From: Acinetobacter rudis
GTDB lineage: Bacteria; Pseudomonadota; Gammaproteobacteria; Pseudomonadales; Moraxellaceae
Assembly (NCBI RefSeq): GCF_031157835.1
Contig: NZ_JAVIDR010000003.1
Location: 124,001 to 188,000 of the forward strand
DNA: 64,000 nt
Direction: 5' to 3'
Shown: in pieces, positions 26,369 to 35,073 of the stretch
Layout: every line of letters begins with the position of its first letter
Position numbering within the stretch: position 1 is the stretch's first letter
Made by a program: the position numbers and the translations under genes
Notes under the pieces: generated by a model
Told to the model about the DNA's origin: nothing
Seen by the model: the letters and a program-made list of their open reading frames with translations, nothing else
The model's database searches: none

Positions 26369-27667
26369 TTAATGTTTTAAGGCTTGATGTTGATCGACAG
26401 TTTGCACCATTTGTAAACGTTGGTCAGCATAAATATCGGTGTAAGGTGCTAGTACGCGCATAAAGCGGTCAAAATACAGCATTTGCTTAAAGAGTAAAGC
26501 AAAATCACGTGGGAAACGAATACCATGACGCTCACCCACGGCAACCATATCCATCATAATGTCATTTAAATCAGAAGGATTGGTGCTTAATATCTGTTGT
26601 GGCTCAGCAAGTAAAACACCACTGAATAAACGTTCTAAGTCATTTGCCAATACCGTAACATCAATATGTTGGCCAGTCATTCCCATCTGCAACATGCACT
26701 CAGCCATACGAATGTAGTTTGTACGTTGTAAAGCATCCATAAAGCCAATACATGCAGTCCAGACTTCAGGTTTTAACTCCCCAACAATACCAAAATCAAT
26801 AAACCCCACCCGTCCATCTTCAAGTAACATTAGGTTTCCAGCATGTAAATCAGCATGGAAGCTATTGCACATCATTAAGCTGCCAAACCAAGTATTCATC
26901 GCAGTAATCAACACTTGTGAAGGATCTTTAGCAACACGTCGAACAACATCAAAATCAGTTAAAGGAACACCATACAAACGCTGCATCGTCAGGACACGGC
27001 GTGTTGAATACTGGTGATATACCTTAGGTGCAGTTGCTGCTTGATTATTAGTCATATTGAGATATTGAATAAAATCATCAAGATTCCGCGCTTCCTCAAT
27101 GAAATCTACTTCACGTACCATACGTGTTTTAATTTCCTCAACGATATCGGCCAATGAAGCAAACTTTACTTTAGGTATAGCCTTTTCCAATAATTTGGTT
27201 GCCCAATGTAAAACATTGAGGTCTGTATACAGAATAGTTTCAACACCTGGTTTCTGTACTTTTATTACAACATCTTCACCCGTAACCAACTTGGCCGCAT
27301 GCACCTGAGCTATAGAAGCCGATGCCAAAGGTTTAGTTTCAATTGAGGCAAAAATTTTATTCAGATCTTGTCCTGCAAACTCAGAAGCAAGGACTTGTTG
27401 AACATAACTAAAAGGCAAAGAAGGCGTCTGATCTAAACACCCTTGGAACTCCTCAACATATTCACGAGGAAATAGCGAAGGAGTACTGGCAATAAACTGC
27501 CCTAACTTAATATAAGTTGAACCTAGAGATTCAAATGTTTCACGCATGAGCTTCGCATTACTTGGCTTTTGCGTCGCATATTTAATACCAGCACGGGCTG
27601 CAATTGCGGCTGTTTCACCTACACGGGCTATAGAGCGTAAGCCATCAAATAGAATATTTTTTTTCAT
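26369..27667 (-). CDS. ABC1/UbiB-family atypical kinase
   Basis: 432 residues. The family KxGQ motif occurs in YIKLGQFIAST, the Ala-rich nucleotide loop in ASASIAQVHAA, the catalytic-loop-like HADLHAGNLML, and the metal-binding VGFIDFGIVG. UbiB-type proteins support ubiquinone synthesis by an ATPase-like activity. This one lacks the two C-terminal membrane helices of E. coli UbiB and is about 110 residues shorter, so it may be a paralogue rather than the main UbiB. It is in line with the folB and E1-like genes on the same strand but with gaps of 37-49 bp and no obvious functional link. Confidence 0.88.
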   Translation of the reverse strand: MKKNILFDGLRSIARVGETAAIAARAGIKYATQKPSNAKLMRETFESLGSTYIKLGQFIASTPSLFPREYVEEFQGCLDQTPSLPFSYVQQVLASEFAGQDLNKIFASIETKPLASASIAQVHAAKLVTGEDVVIKVQKPGVETILYTDLNVLHWATKLLEKAIPKVKFASLADIVEEIKTRMVREVDFIEEARNLDDFIQYLNMTNNQAATAPKVYHQYSTRRVLTMQRLYGVPLTDFDVVRRVAKDPSQVLITAMNTWFGSLMMCNSFHADLHAGNLMLLEDGRVGFIDFGIVGELKPEVWTACIGFMDALQRTNYIRMAECMLQMGMTGQHIDVTVLANDLERLFSGVLLAEPQQILSTNPSDLNDIMMDMVAVGERHGIRFPRDFALLFKQMLYFDRFMRVLAPYTDIYADQRLQMVQTVDQHQALKH

Positions 27668-27716
27668 AAGATTTAAGCGTAGAAAATTGACTGTAGTGTA
27701 ACAAAAAAATTAAGAC

Positions 27717-28508
27717 CTAAAGTTGGCTTTGTAGACATCTCGGACAAGTTTCTTCTTTCTCAAATGCTAAGATACGTTGTCTTAAGGTTAAACCATCCCA
27801 AAGTAAAAGTTTTTCAAGTAAAGGGGTTTTCCCCAAACCTAAGTACAACAACGCATGATGTGCTTGTAAACTGGCCATAACATTCGGTGTTGTCGCTAGT
27901 ACACCTGAGTTAGCGCAGCGTAGACTTAAATCATCTTCTGCATTTTCTACCGCTTGCTTAGGAAATAAACATTCATAACACGCGCTGTGCCCATCCTGCA
28001 TAAATAATTGTCCTTGAAAACCAATTGCAGAAGCACTAATCAAAGCAACGTTTTCCTCTTTACAGAATTGACTGACTAAATAACGAGTTGAGAAATTGTC
28101 ACAACCATCAAGAACCAAATCTTGGGCTGCAACAAGTTGACATCCATTGTCTGCATCAAATTTTTCAACAACACTTTTTAAACGTATGTAAGGATTAATC
28201 TCAATTAAGCGCTTAGCCAATGCTTCAGCCTTAAAATCTCCAAGATTTTGTGGTGTAAAAGCAACCTGACGCTGCAAATTACTCATTTCAACTTGATCAG
28301 GATCAATTAAGGTAATTTGTCCTACGCCTGCACGTGCGAGTAATTCAGCACTACTACATCCAATTCCACCACAACCAACGATCAGGACATTAGCTAATTT
28401 TAGTTTTTCTTGCGCCTCTAAATCCCAGCCATCTAATAAGATCTGACGACTATATAAGTGCATTTCCTCATCACTTAGCTCTAGGTCAGTGTCAAATTGA
28501 TCTATCAC
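27717..28508 (-). CDS. MoeB/ThiF/HesA-family adenylyltransferase (E1-like)
   Basis: 263 residues. The adenylation core is clear: YSRQILLDGWDLEAQ, the nucleotide-binding VLIVGCGGIGCSSAE, DPDQVEMSNLQRQ with the conserved Arg-Gln, and DLVLDGCDNFSTRYLVS. Two CxxC pairs (CYEC at about 178-181 and CPRC near the C-terminus) form the usual zinc site. It would activate the C-terminal glycine of a sulfur-carrier protein (MoaD or ThiS). No carrier or other moa/thi gene is nearby, so the specific partner cannot be fixed; MoeB is the commonest role for this architecture. Confidence 0.88.
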   Translation of the reverse strand: MIDQFDTDLELSDEEMHLYSRQILLDGWDLEAQEKLKLANVLIVGCGGIGCSSAELLARAGVGQITLIDPDQVEMSNLQRQVAFTPQNLGDFKAEALAKRLIEINPYIRLKSVVEKFDADNGCQLVAAQDLVLDGCDNFSTRYLVSQFCKEENVALISASAIGFQGQLFMQDGHSACYECLFPKQAVENAEDDLSLRCANSGVLATTPNVMASLQAHHALLYLGLGKTPLLEKLLLWDGLTLRQRILAFEKEETCPRCLQSQL

Positions 28509-28571
28509 GTATTTACCCTACATCCGTTGGTTCAATCCTAAATTGAATATCAATGGCAGACATTAATCATT

Positions 28572-28601
28572 CAAAGCCAACACAGTTTTACTGTGGCTTT
28601 G
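28572..28601. repeat. Hairpin upstream of the E1-like gene
   Basis: CAAAGCC/GGCTTTG encloses CACAG/CTGTG with a 5-nt loop. There is no T-run. It lies 63-93 bp before the gene start and could be an untranslated-leader structure. Confidence 0.4.
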
Positions 28602-28662
28602 TAGTATAAGGTTTTAAACGTTAAGAACAAATAGATTAGATGATAAGACAATTGAGTATATC

Positions 28663-28678
28663 TTTGCTTAGGCTATTT
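28663..28678 (-). repeat. Copy 2 of the CTTAGGCTAT dispersed repeat
   Basis: TTTGCTTAGGCTATTT, identical to the matching part of the copies at 24593 and 31867. It lies in the intergenic region, beyond the terminator of the acyl-CoA synthetase gene. Confidence 0.7.
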
Positions 28679-28690
28679 ATTTTAAACGTA

Positions 28691-28728
28691 AAAAAACACC
28701 TCATGATTCGACTTCACTCGGTGCTTTT
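28691..28728 (-). terminator. Terminator after the acyl-CoA synthetase gene
   Basis: On the minus strand AAAAGCACC pairs with GGTGTTTT (one G-U) around a loop of about 19 nt and runs into seven T. Confidence 0.6.
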
Positions 28729-28751
28729 CTACTCAGTTTAAATGACTAAGA

Positions 28752-30395
28752 TCAACCTGCTTGTTTTAGCAGCTCCATCTTATTGACTTCCTGTTGTTTC
28801 AATAAATTACGTTGTATCTTCCCACTTGAGGTTTTGGGTAAGTTTTCTACAAACTCAATCTCACGAGGATACGAATGTTTTGATAAACGTGAACGGACAT
28901 ACTCCTGCAATTTATGTTTTAGCAGATCATTCGCCTGTGCCGTTGTTTTTAAAACAACAAAAGCTTTCACTAATTCGGTACGTTCTGGATCAGGTTTACC
29001 AATCACTGCTGACTCTAAAACCTCTTCACATTCTAATAAAGTGCTTTCAACATCGAATGGGCCTACACGATAGCCTGACGTTGTAATTACATCGTCAGCA
29101 CGACCAATGAAATCTACACCACCAAAATCGTTAAGTTGTACAGTATCACCTGTTAAATAGTACTTTCCGATAAATGACTTACGATCTTGGCCTGCATAGC
29201 CTTCAAACCAAAATAAATCTGATGCTGAACAGTCTATTGCTAAAGTGCCTATGCCCCCGATTTCAACTTCCTGATGCTGTTCATTCAAAACACAAAAACG
29301 ATGTCCTGGTATTGCATACCCAGCTGAGCCAACTTTCTTCACATGATCAAGTGCGTGATGATTTGCAATCACCATGCCTAATTCTGTTTGTCCATATTGA
29401 TCATAGATGTTTACTTCTAAATCTCGATTAAACCAGTTAATCACTTCTGGAGTTAAAGGTTCGCCAGCACTACTGACAACACGTAAATGCTCTTTAATCG
29501 TTGGATTAAATTTTTCTTTAAAACCAAAGAACATTCTGAATGCAGTAGGTGATCCTGTTAAATTACTTACCCGATATTTTCGAATCACTTCTATAGCATG
29601 ATCAACACTAAAAGGCCGCTCATCCATGATAATGCTGTGACCCAAACTTAATGGCCCTGCAATTCCATAATACAAACCATAAGCCCAACCTGGATCTGCT
29701 AAATTCCAAAAAGAGTCATCTTCACGAAGATCAACTGCGTGAGTCATATAACCCTTAAATGCTAAGAGTGCTTTTAAAGGTACAGGAACTGATTTTGCTA
29801 GACCTGTTGTGCCTGAAGTAAACATCATTAGGAAAGGGTCGCTAAAATCACACATGACTGCTTGTTGTGAAGTAGACTGACGGCGCATGACAGTATAAAA
29901 ATCAGGATCAGTTGAATGCTGTTCTTTTGCATGTACACATAAACGATGCGCAATTTCAATCTGATTTAATTTTGCAGCTTGTTCTGTGTTGGTTACCACT
30001 AATTTTGTTTGTGCAGTATGCAGCCGATGTTCTATTGATTTTGATTCAAATGCTGTAAAGAGTGGTTGATAAACAGCACCAATACGCCAAGTTGCTAAAA
30101 TTGTAATTAATAACTCTGGTGTACGCGGTAACAAACCAGCAATACAATCGCCCTTGCTCAAACCAATAGATTGAAAATAATTGGCCATTTGAGCCGAGGC
30201 TTGATCAAGTTGCTCAAAACTCCATTCTTCAGAGAAACCTTGTTTCGCCTCCCAAATCAGTGCTGTTTTGCCTGAGCCAACATAACGTTGACAACACTCA
30301 GTATAAGCATTGACCGCATGTTCAGAACCTACTAAAAGTTCGTTAATTGAATTTTGATAATTAAATTCTTGATATGCCTGTTGTAGTGTCTTCAT
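28752..30395 (-). CDS. AMP-forming acyl-CoA synthetase
   Basis: 547 residues, ANL superfamily. The phosphate-binding loop is MFTSGTTGLAKSVPVP, followed by YDQYGQTELGM, YYLTGDTVQ, DVITTSGYRVGPF and the C-terminal catalytic lysine in PKTSSGKIQRNLLK. It would activate a carboxylic acid with ATP and CoA. Overall it resembles acetyl-/medium-chain and benzoate-CoA ligase-like members, so the substrate is not certain. It stands downstream of an acyl-CoA dehydrogenase and an SDR dehydrogenase on the same strand, which suggests the first step of a short- or branched-chain acid degradation route. Confidence 0.9.
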   Translation of the reverse strand: MKTLQQAYQEFNYQNSINELLVGSEHAVNAYTECCQRYVGSGKTALIWEAKQGFSEEWSFEQLDQASAQMANYFQSIGLSKGDCIAGLLPRTPELLITILATWRIGAVYQPLFTAFESKSIEHRLHTAQTKLVVTNTEQAAKLNQIEIAHRLCVHAKEQHSTDPDFYTVMRRQSTSQQAVMCDFSDPFLMMFTSGTTGLAKSVPVPLKALLAFKGYMTHAVDLREDDSFWNLADPGWAYGLYYGIAGPLSLGHSIIMDERPFSVDHAIEVIRKYRVSNLTGSPTAFRMFFGFKEKFNPTIKEHLRVVSSAGEPLTPEVINWFNRDLEVNIYDQYGQTELGMVIANHHALDHVKKVGSAGYAIPGHRFCVLNEQHQEVEIGGIGTLAIDCSASDLFWFEGYAGQDRKSFIGKYYLTGDTVQLNDFGGVDFIGRADDVITTSGYRVGPFDVESTLLECEEVLESAVIGKPDPERTELVKAFVVLKTTAQANDLLKHKLQEYVRSRLSKHSYPREIEFVENLPKTSSGKIQRNLLKQQEVNKMELLKQAG

Positions 30396-30419
30396 GACGT
30401 AACCCTATTCCTCGTTTGG

Positions 30420-30436
30420 CAGTACTTGCTGTACTG
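30420..30436. repeat. Short palindrome upstream of the acyl-CoA synthetase gene
   Basis: CAGTAC, 5 nt, GTACTG, located 25-41 bp upstream of the start codon, where an operator for the cluster could lie. Confidence 0.4.
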
Positions 30437-30532
30437 TCATATTTCTACACTTTATATTCGTTTACGCTATGTTATGTTGAATGTCCTATTCATCAATTCC
30501 TAGCTAACCATGTCACTCGATTGCTTGCAATT

Positions 30533-30565
30533 TCCATAAACTGCAACTGATATGCAGTTTATGGA
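30533..30565. repeat. Perfect 13-bp inverted repeat between acyl-CoA dehydrogenase and acyl-CoA synthetase genes
   Basis: TCCATAAACTGCA and TGCAGTTTATGGA with a 7-nt spacer. On the plus strand it is followed by CAGTTTTTC, but no plus-strand gene precedes it. It may be a minus-strand mRNA hairpin or an operator. Confidence 0.6.
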
Positions 30566-30612
30566 CAGTTTTTCATTTTTATTATGTGATCAGTCTATTT
30601 GTTACGATGGCA

Positions 30613-31749
30613 TTATAGTTTTGTCACTTCACGTGCAATGACCAAACGTTGAATATCTGAAGCGCCTTCATAAATCTGGCTTACTCGTACATCCCGATAT
30701 ATACGTTCAACAGGGAAATCAGCAACGTATCCATAACCACCATGAATTTGAATAGCATCTGAACAAACTTTTTCCGCTATTGTAGAAGCAAATAACTTGG
30801 CCATAGATGCTTCTTTTAAGCAAGCCATACCTGCATCTTTTAAGGTTGCTGCATGATAGATTAATTGACGTGCAGCCTCGATTTGCGTGGCCATATCGGC
30901 CAATCTAAATGCAACTGCTTGATGTTGTACAATTTCAACTCCAAATGCCTTACGTTGATTTGCATATTCCACAGCGGCTTCAAGCGCAGCGCGTGCCATA
31001 CCTACTGATTGTGCAGCTATACCAATACGACCAGACTCTAAGTTGGATAAGGCAATCTTATAACCTTCCCCTTCATTACCTAAAAGGTGATCTGCTGAAA
31101 CACGACATTGATCAAGCACAATTGTTGCTGTGTCAGAACAGTGTTGTCCCATTTTTTCTTCTAATCGCGAAACGATATAACCTTCACTATCAGTCGGAAC
31201 AAGAAAACATGAAATGCCACGTTTGCCTGCAGACTTATCTGTCACTGCAAAGACTAAGGCAATTTGTGCATATTTACCCGTAGTAATAAACTGTTTAGTA
31301 CCGCTAAGTACCCAATGATCTCCATCTTTTACAGCACGACAACTGATCGCACCAGCATCAGACCCAACCTCAGGCTCAGTTAAACAAAAACACCCCAACC
31401 ATTCGCCAGTCGCTAATTTTGTCAAATATTTCTGTTTTTGTTGCTCATTACCATATTTCGATAAAATGCCACATGGTAACGAGTTTTGAACACTGACAAT
31501 TGTAGAAATCGCACCATCTCCAGCTGCAATTTCTTCCAAAGCAATCACTAAGGCACTATAATCTAAACCTGCTCCACCCCACTGTTCAGGTACAGTCATA
31601 CCTAATGCCCCTAACTCACCTAGAGCTTTAAGTTCTTGATGTGGAAATTGATGAGTTTTATCTCGTTCTGCTGCAGTTGGCTTTAATTGGGATTGCGAAA
31701 AATTTCGCATCATGTCCTGAACCATTTGTTGTTCTGCGGTGAGTATCAT
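30613..31749 (-). CDS. Acyl-CoA dehydrogenase
   Basis: 378 residues, standard length. Family signatures are CFCLTEPEVGSDAGAI (FAD and substrate region), the ESGRIGIAAQ helix, the FAD-binding QIHGGYGYVADFPVERIYRD and the C-terminal IYEGASDIQRLVIAREV carrying the catalytic Glu. It oxidises an acyl-CoA to the 2-enoyl-CoA and passes electrons to ETF. Its best fit is the short/branched-chain group. It lies between the SDR gene and the acyl-CoA synthetase on the same strand. Confidence 0.94.
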   Translation of the reverse strand: MILTAEQQMVQDMMRNFSQSQLKPTAAERDKTHQFPHQELKALGELGALGMTVPEQWGGAGLDYSALVIALEEIAAGDGAISTIVSVQNSLPCGILSKYGNEQQKQKYLTKLATGEWLGCFCLTEPEVGSDAGAISCRAVKDGDHWVLSGTKQFITTGKYAQIALVFAVTDKSAGKRGISCFLVPTDSEGYIVSRLEEKMGQHCSDTATIVLDQCRVSADHLLGNEGEGYKIALSNLESGRIGIAAQSVGMARAALEAAVEYANQRKAFGVEIVQHQAVAFRLADMATQIEAARQLIYHAATLKDAGMACLKEASMAKLFASTIAEKVCSDAIQIHGGYGYVADFPVERIYRDVRVSQIYEGASDIQRLVIAREVTKL

Positions 31750-31866
31750 GGTCGCTTCCTCTGCGCTGCATTTAGTTTTGATATATTGACTAATATTTAG
31801 TTATGCCTTTCCCTTCCAAGTACCATGTATATAAGTACAGGTACCCAGATAAAAAGATTAAGGCGA

Positions 31867-31889
31867 TTAGATTTGCTTAGGCTATTTTG
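31867..31889 (-). repeat. Copy 3 of the CTTAGGCTAT dispersed repeat, overlapping the SDR stop codon
   Basis: Identical over 23 bp to the copy inside kdpA. On the minus strand it begins CAAAATAGCC, so it supplies the last codon (part) and TAG stop of the SDR gene, replacing or shortening the original C-terminus. Confidence 0.75.
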
Positions 31890-32652
31890 CAGCCATTCGG
31901 ATTGCACCATCTAAACGAATAACGTCTCCATTTAAATAGGCATTTTCAAAGATATGTCTTATTAATTGTGCATACTCATCAGCCTTAGCTAAACGAGATG
32001 GGAATGGAACCATTGCACCAAGTGCAGTTTGCACTTTTTCTGGAAAACCTTGCACCATAGGTGTTTCCATAATACCTGGAGCAACAGCCATAACACGGAT
32101 TGCATAGGCAGCCAATTCACGTGCTAATGGTAAAGTCATGGCTACGATTGCGCCTTTTGATGCGGCATAGGCTGTTTGACCAATTTGTCCTTCAAAAGCT
32201 GCTACCGATGCAGTATTAATAATCACACCACGTTCTTCTTCGCCTTCTTGCAACTCATATTTCGCCATAAGTGCAGTCGCAAAACGTAACATATTAAAAG
32301 TACCTGTCACATTTATATTCATCGCACGTTGAAATAATGCCAAATCATGAATGCCATTTTTGCCTAAAATTTTTGCTGATGGAGCAATACCTGCACAGTT
32401 AATTAATCCATTTAACTGCCCATAATCTTGTTCGAGTTGCGCATAAAAATCTTGTACTGCAGCTTCATCGGTTACATCTAGTTGTACAAACTGACTGTTA
32501 ACACCTAATTCTTCTGCTAAAGCTTGACCAAGTTCAGCATTCATATCTACCATAACTACACGAGCAGCATGTGCGTGTAAGTGGCGCGCTGTAGCTGCAC
32601 CTAGCCCCGATGCACCACCTGTAATCACAAATACTTTTCCTTCAATCTTCAT
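31882..32652 (-). CDS. SDR-family 3-hydroxyacyl-CoA dehydrogenase (type II / HSD10-like)
   Basis: 256 residues from the ATG at 32652, which has GAGGAA at ideal spacing; a TTG 12 bases upstream is less likely. The TGGASGLGAATA nucleotide motif, DVTDEAAV, NCAGIAPS, the catalytic Ser-Tyr-Lys set (NTASVAAFEGQIGQTAYAASK) and APGIMETPM are all present. The composition resembles type II 3-hydroxyacyl-CoA / 2-methyl-3-hydroxybutyryl-CoA dehydrogenases, which oxidise the hydroxyl in fatty-acid or isoleucine degradation. It heads the gene run with the acyl-CoA dehydrogenase and ligase, and is divergent from the AraC-type regulator. Its stop codon lies within a dispersed repeat. Confidence 0.9.
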   Translation of the reverse strand: MKIEGKVFVITGGASGLGAATARHLHAHAARVVMVDMNAELGQALAEELGVNSQFVQLDVTDEAAVQDFYAQLEQDYGQLNGLINCAGIAPSAKILGKNGIHDLALFQRAMNINVTGTFNMLRFATALMAKYELQEGEEERGVIINTASVAAFEGQIGQTAYAASKGAIVAMTLPLARELAAYAIRVMAVAPGIMETPMVQGFPEKVQTALGAMVPFPSRLAKADEYAQLIRHIFENAYLNGDVIRLDGAIRMAAK

Positions 32653-32743
32653 GATGTTCCTCAATTAATTTTAAACTTGGCCGAATAGGCAGAGTAATCA
32701 TCCTCAAGATTCAGTACAATTTCCAAAACATGCATTCTGCTTG

Positions 32744-33826
32744 ATGGATTTGGACAGTAACATGGAAAATACTCAAGGTGATCAACAACATGATCTCCCT
32801 TTTAGCTCCACACAACAACCTAAATATAGCAAAGGTACGATTTCAATTGCCTTAGTGCATGAGGCTTTGGCATCAGCAAAAATGCAAGGTGTAAATACAG
32901 AGCAACTTTTACTCCAAGTGGGCATACCTTTAGAATTAATGAATTCAAGTAAAACACGAGTTTCTGTAAGTGTTTATGCCCAATTATGGATTGCGCTTGC
33001 TGATCTAATGAATGATGAGTTTTTTGGAATGGATCGCCATCCAATGCGACGTGGCAGTTATCAATTAATTTCTCGTCTAGTAATGCATAGTGAAACAGTA
33101 GGTCAAGCACTAAAACATATACTGCAATTTTTTAATTCAATTTTTGATGATATTCATAGCGAATTAAAAATAGATCAAGAAGGTATGCTGCTGATATTGC
33201 ATGATCATCACAGTATTAAACCGATGTTTAGCTATGCAACGTATTTAATGCTGATACATACCTTAATGTGCTGGTTAGCAGATCAACGCATCCTCATTGA
33301 ACATATACAGTTGTGTTGTCATGCACCCATTGATGATCAAGATTATCGAGTCAGATTTTGTGAAAATATTACTTATTCAGCTAAACAAAACCAAATTAGA
33401 TTTGATGCAACTTGTCTAAATATCAAAATTAAACAAGATAAACAAAGTTGGTATCAATTTATGTTGCATACCCCACAAAACTTATTGACTCGCTTTAAAA
33501 ACCCAGATGCTCTCAGTAGCCGAATACGCAAACATTTAATGCAAGTTCATCCTTCACAATGGTTAGAACTCAATGCATTATCTCAACGTTTAAACATGTC
33601 GGAAGCAACTGTGCAACGTCGCCTAAAACATGAAGGCTTGAGTTATCAGCAACTCAAAAATGATATTCGACGGGATACTGCTATTGAATTTCTAACCAAA
33701 ACTGAAAAATCTATTCAAGCAATCAGTGATGAGCTTAATTTTCAAGATCCGAGTGCATTTCATCGTGCTTTTAAAAAATGGACAGGGGTTAGCCCAGGAA
33801 CCTATAGAAATTCAGGTGAAGTCTAA
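32744..33826 (+). CDS. AraC-family transcriptional regulator
   Basis: About 360 residues; the start is uncertain (ATG at 32744 or a later ATG at 32762). An N-terminal arabinose-binding-like AraC domain (TRVSVSVYAQLWIALADLMN) is followed by two C-terminal helix-turn-helix units: LNALSQRLNMSEATVQRRLK and IQAISDELNFQDPSAFHRAF, ending KKWTGVSPGTYR. The layout is of OruR/ArgR-like AraC activators. Divergence from the SDR-acyl-CoA dehydrogenase genes suggests that it regulates them; the palindromes at 30420 and 30533 are possible targets. Confidence 0.9.
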   Translation: MDLDSNMENTQGDQQHDLPFSSTQQPKYSKGTISIALVHEALASAKMQGVNTEQLLLQVGIPLELMNSSKTRVSVSVYAQLWIALADLMNDEFFGMDRHPMRRGSYQLISRLVMHSETVGQALKHILQFFNSIFDDIHSELKIDQEGMLLILHDHHSIKPMFSYATYLMLIHTLMCWLADQRILIEHIQLCCHAPIDDQDYRVRFCENITYSAKQNQIRFDATCLNIKIKQDKQSWYQFMLHTPQNLLTRFKNPDALSSRIRKHLMQVHPSQWLELNALSQRLNMSEATVQRRLKHEGLSYQQLKNDIRRDTAIEFLTKTEKSIQAISDELNFQDPSAFHRAFKKWTGVSPGTYRNSGEV

Positions 33827-33847
33827 GTAACTCAGTAGAAATTATAT

Positions 33848-34888
33848 ATGACAGATTTAAACAAACGAGTAATTATTGTAGGTGCTGGGATTATTGGAAG
33901 TTCAATCGCCTATCATCTGAGTCAGGAACATTTTCAAGTCACAGTTATTGAAAAAAACCAACCTGCATCCGCTGCAACTGGAAGTGCCTTTGGCTGGCTT
34001 ACTGCTGCTGTTGAAGAAACTGCCAACGATTTACCACTGCGTAAAATTGCCCTGACAGACTGGCATCGATTAGAACAAGAAATTCCCGATTTAACCATTC
34101 GCTGGAATGGATCGATTCAGTATACTCGTGACATTAAGCACTATCGAGCAGGTGAAAGTGCATTACAACAACACGAAATACGTGAACTAGAACCATCGCT
34201 GCACTCCCCGCCTCATTATGCACGTTTTATGCCCGTTGACGGCTCAATTGATGCAAAAGAAGCAACCCTAACACTCCTTGAAGCCGCATGTCGACAAGGT
34301 GCCACCCTGCTTAGCCATACTCTTGTAAGTGGTTTTATATTTGAAAATAATAAAATTGTCGGTGTAAAAAGCTCGCAGGGCACACTCGAAGCTGATTATA
34401 TTGTACTTGCTTGTGGTATTGATATACCAACACTAGCCAATACTATTAATCAAAAAGTTCCTGTACTTAGCTCTCCCTCCATTTTATTGCGGTTTAATTC
34501 CCCCCAGCATGTGGTAAATCGTATTATTTCTTGCAATGATTTTGAAATTCGCCACGCTAGAAATGGTGATTTACTTGCCGCAGAGGATTATTTATCAGAT
34601 AAGAGCCTGACGGATATTGCTACTGAGGCAAAAAAACTGATTCAACAAAATTTAGCACATACTCAAACCATCTCTCTTCAACAGCAATCTATTGGATATC
34701 GACCTATACCCGAAGACCAATGCCCTATTATTGGGTTTATTGAATCCACCCAACCGGTATATGTAGCGGTTATGCATCCTGCTGTCACTTGTGCAGCGAG
34801 TATAGGTCGGCTTGTCTGTGAACACCTTAAAACAGGCATTCAACCTCAAATTTTAAATAAATATCATCCGAATCGATTCAATGCTTAA
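33848..34888 (+). CDS. FAD-dependent oxidoreductase (DAO family)
   Basis: 346 residues. The N-terminal dinucleotide fold VIIVGAGIIGSSIAYHLS and ATG-S-AFGW loop identify the D-amino-acid oxidase / glycine oxidase / DadA superfamily. Later motifs are VDGSIDAKEA, YIVLACGI and YRPIPEDQCPIIGF, the flavin-contacting C-terminal stretch. The substrate is likely an amine or amino acid, oxidised in the cytosol, but cannot be specified. It follows the AraC gene by 21 bp on the same strand and may be co-transcribed with it. Confidence 0.87.
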   Translation: MTDLNKRVIIVGAGIIGSSIAYHLSQEHFQVTVIEKNQPASAATGSAFGWLTAAVEETANDLPLRKIALTDWHRLEQEIPDLTIRWNGSIQYTRDIKHYRAGESALQQHEIRELEPSLHSPPHYARFMPVDGSIDAKEATLTLLEAACRQGATLLSHTLVSGFIFENNKIVGVKSSQGTLEADYIVLACGIDIPTLANTINQKVPVLSSPSILLRFNSPQHVVNRIISCNDFEIRHARNGDLLAAEDYLSDKSLTDIATEAKKLIQQNLAHTQTISLQQQSIGYRPIPEDQCPIIGFIESTQPVYVAVMHPAVTCAASIGRLVCEHLKTGIQPQILNKYHPNRFNA

Positions 34889-35073
34889 CTCAATAGCAAA
34901 TAAACATGTTCAACTCTTAAAAGTCATTGAATTTTGTACAGCTAACTCCTTTCATACATTTAATGGATTTTTATGAAAAAATTCAGTTTATTTAATCAAT
35001 TAAAAATAACTGTTAGAATCCAAAACAAGAGGCAACCACGACTGCCGCAATAATCAATATGATTAGGATGAAC

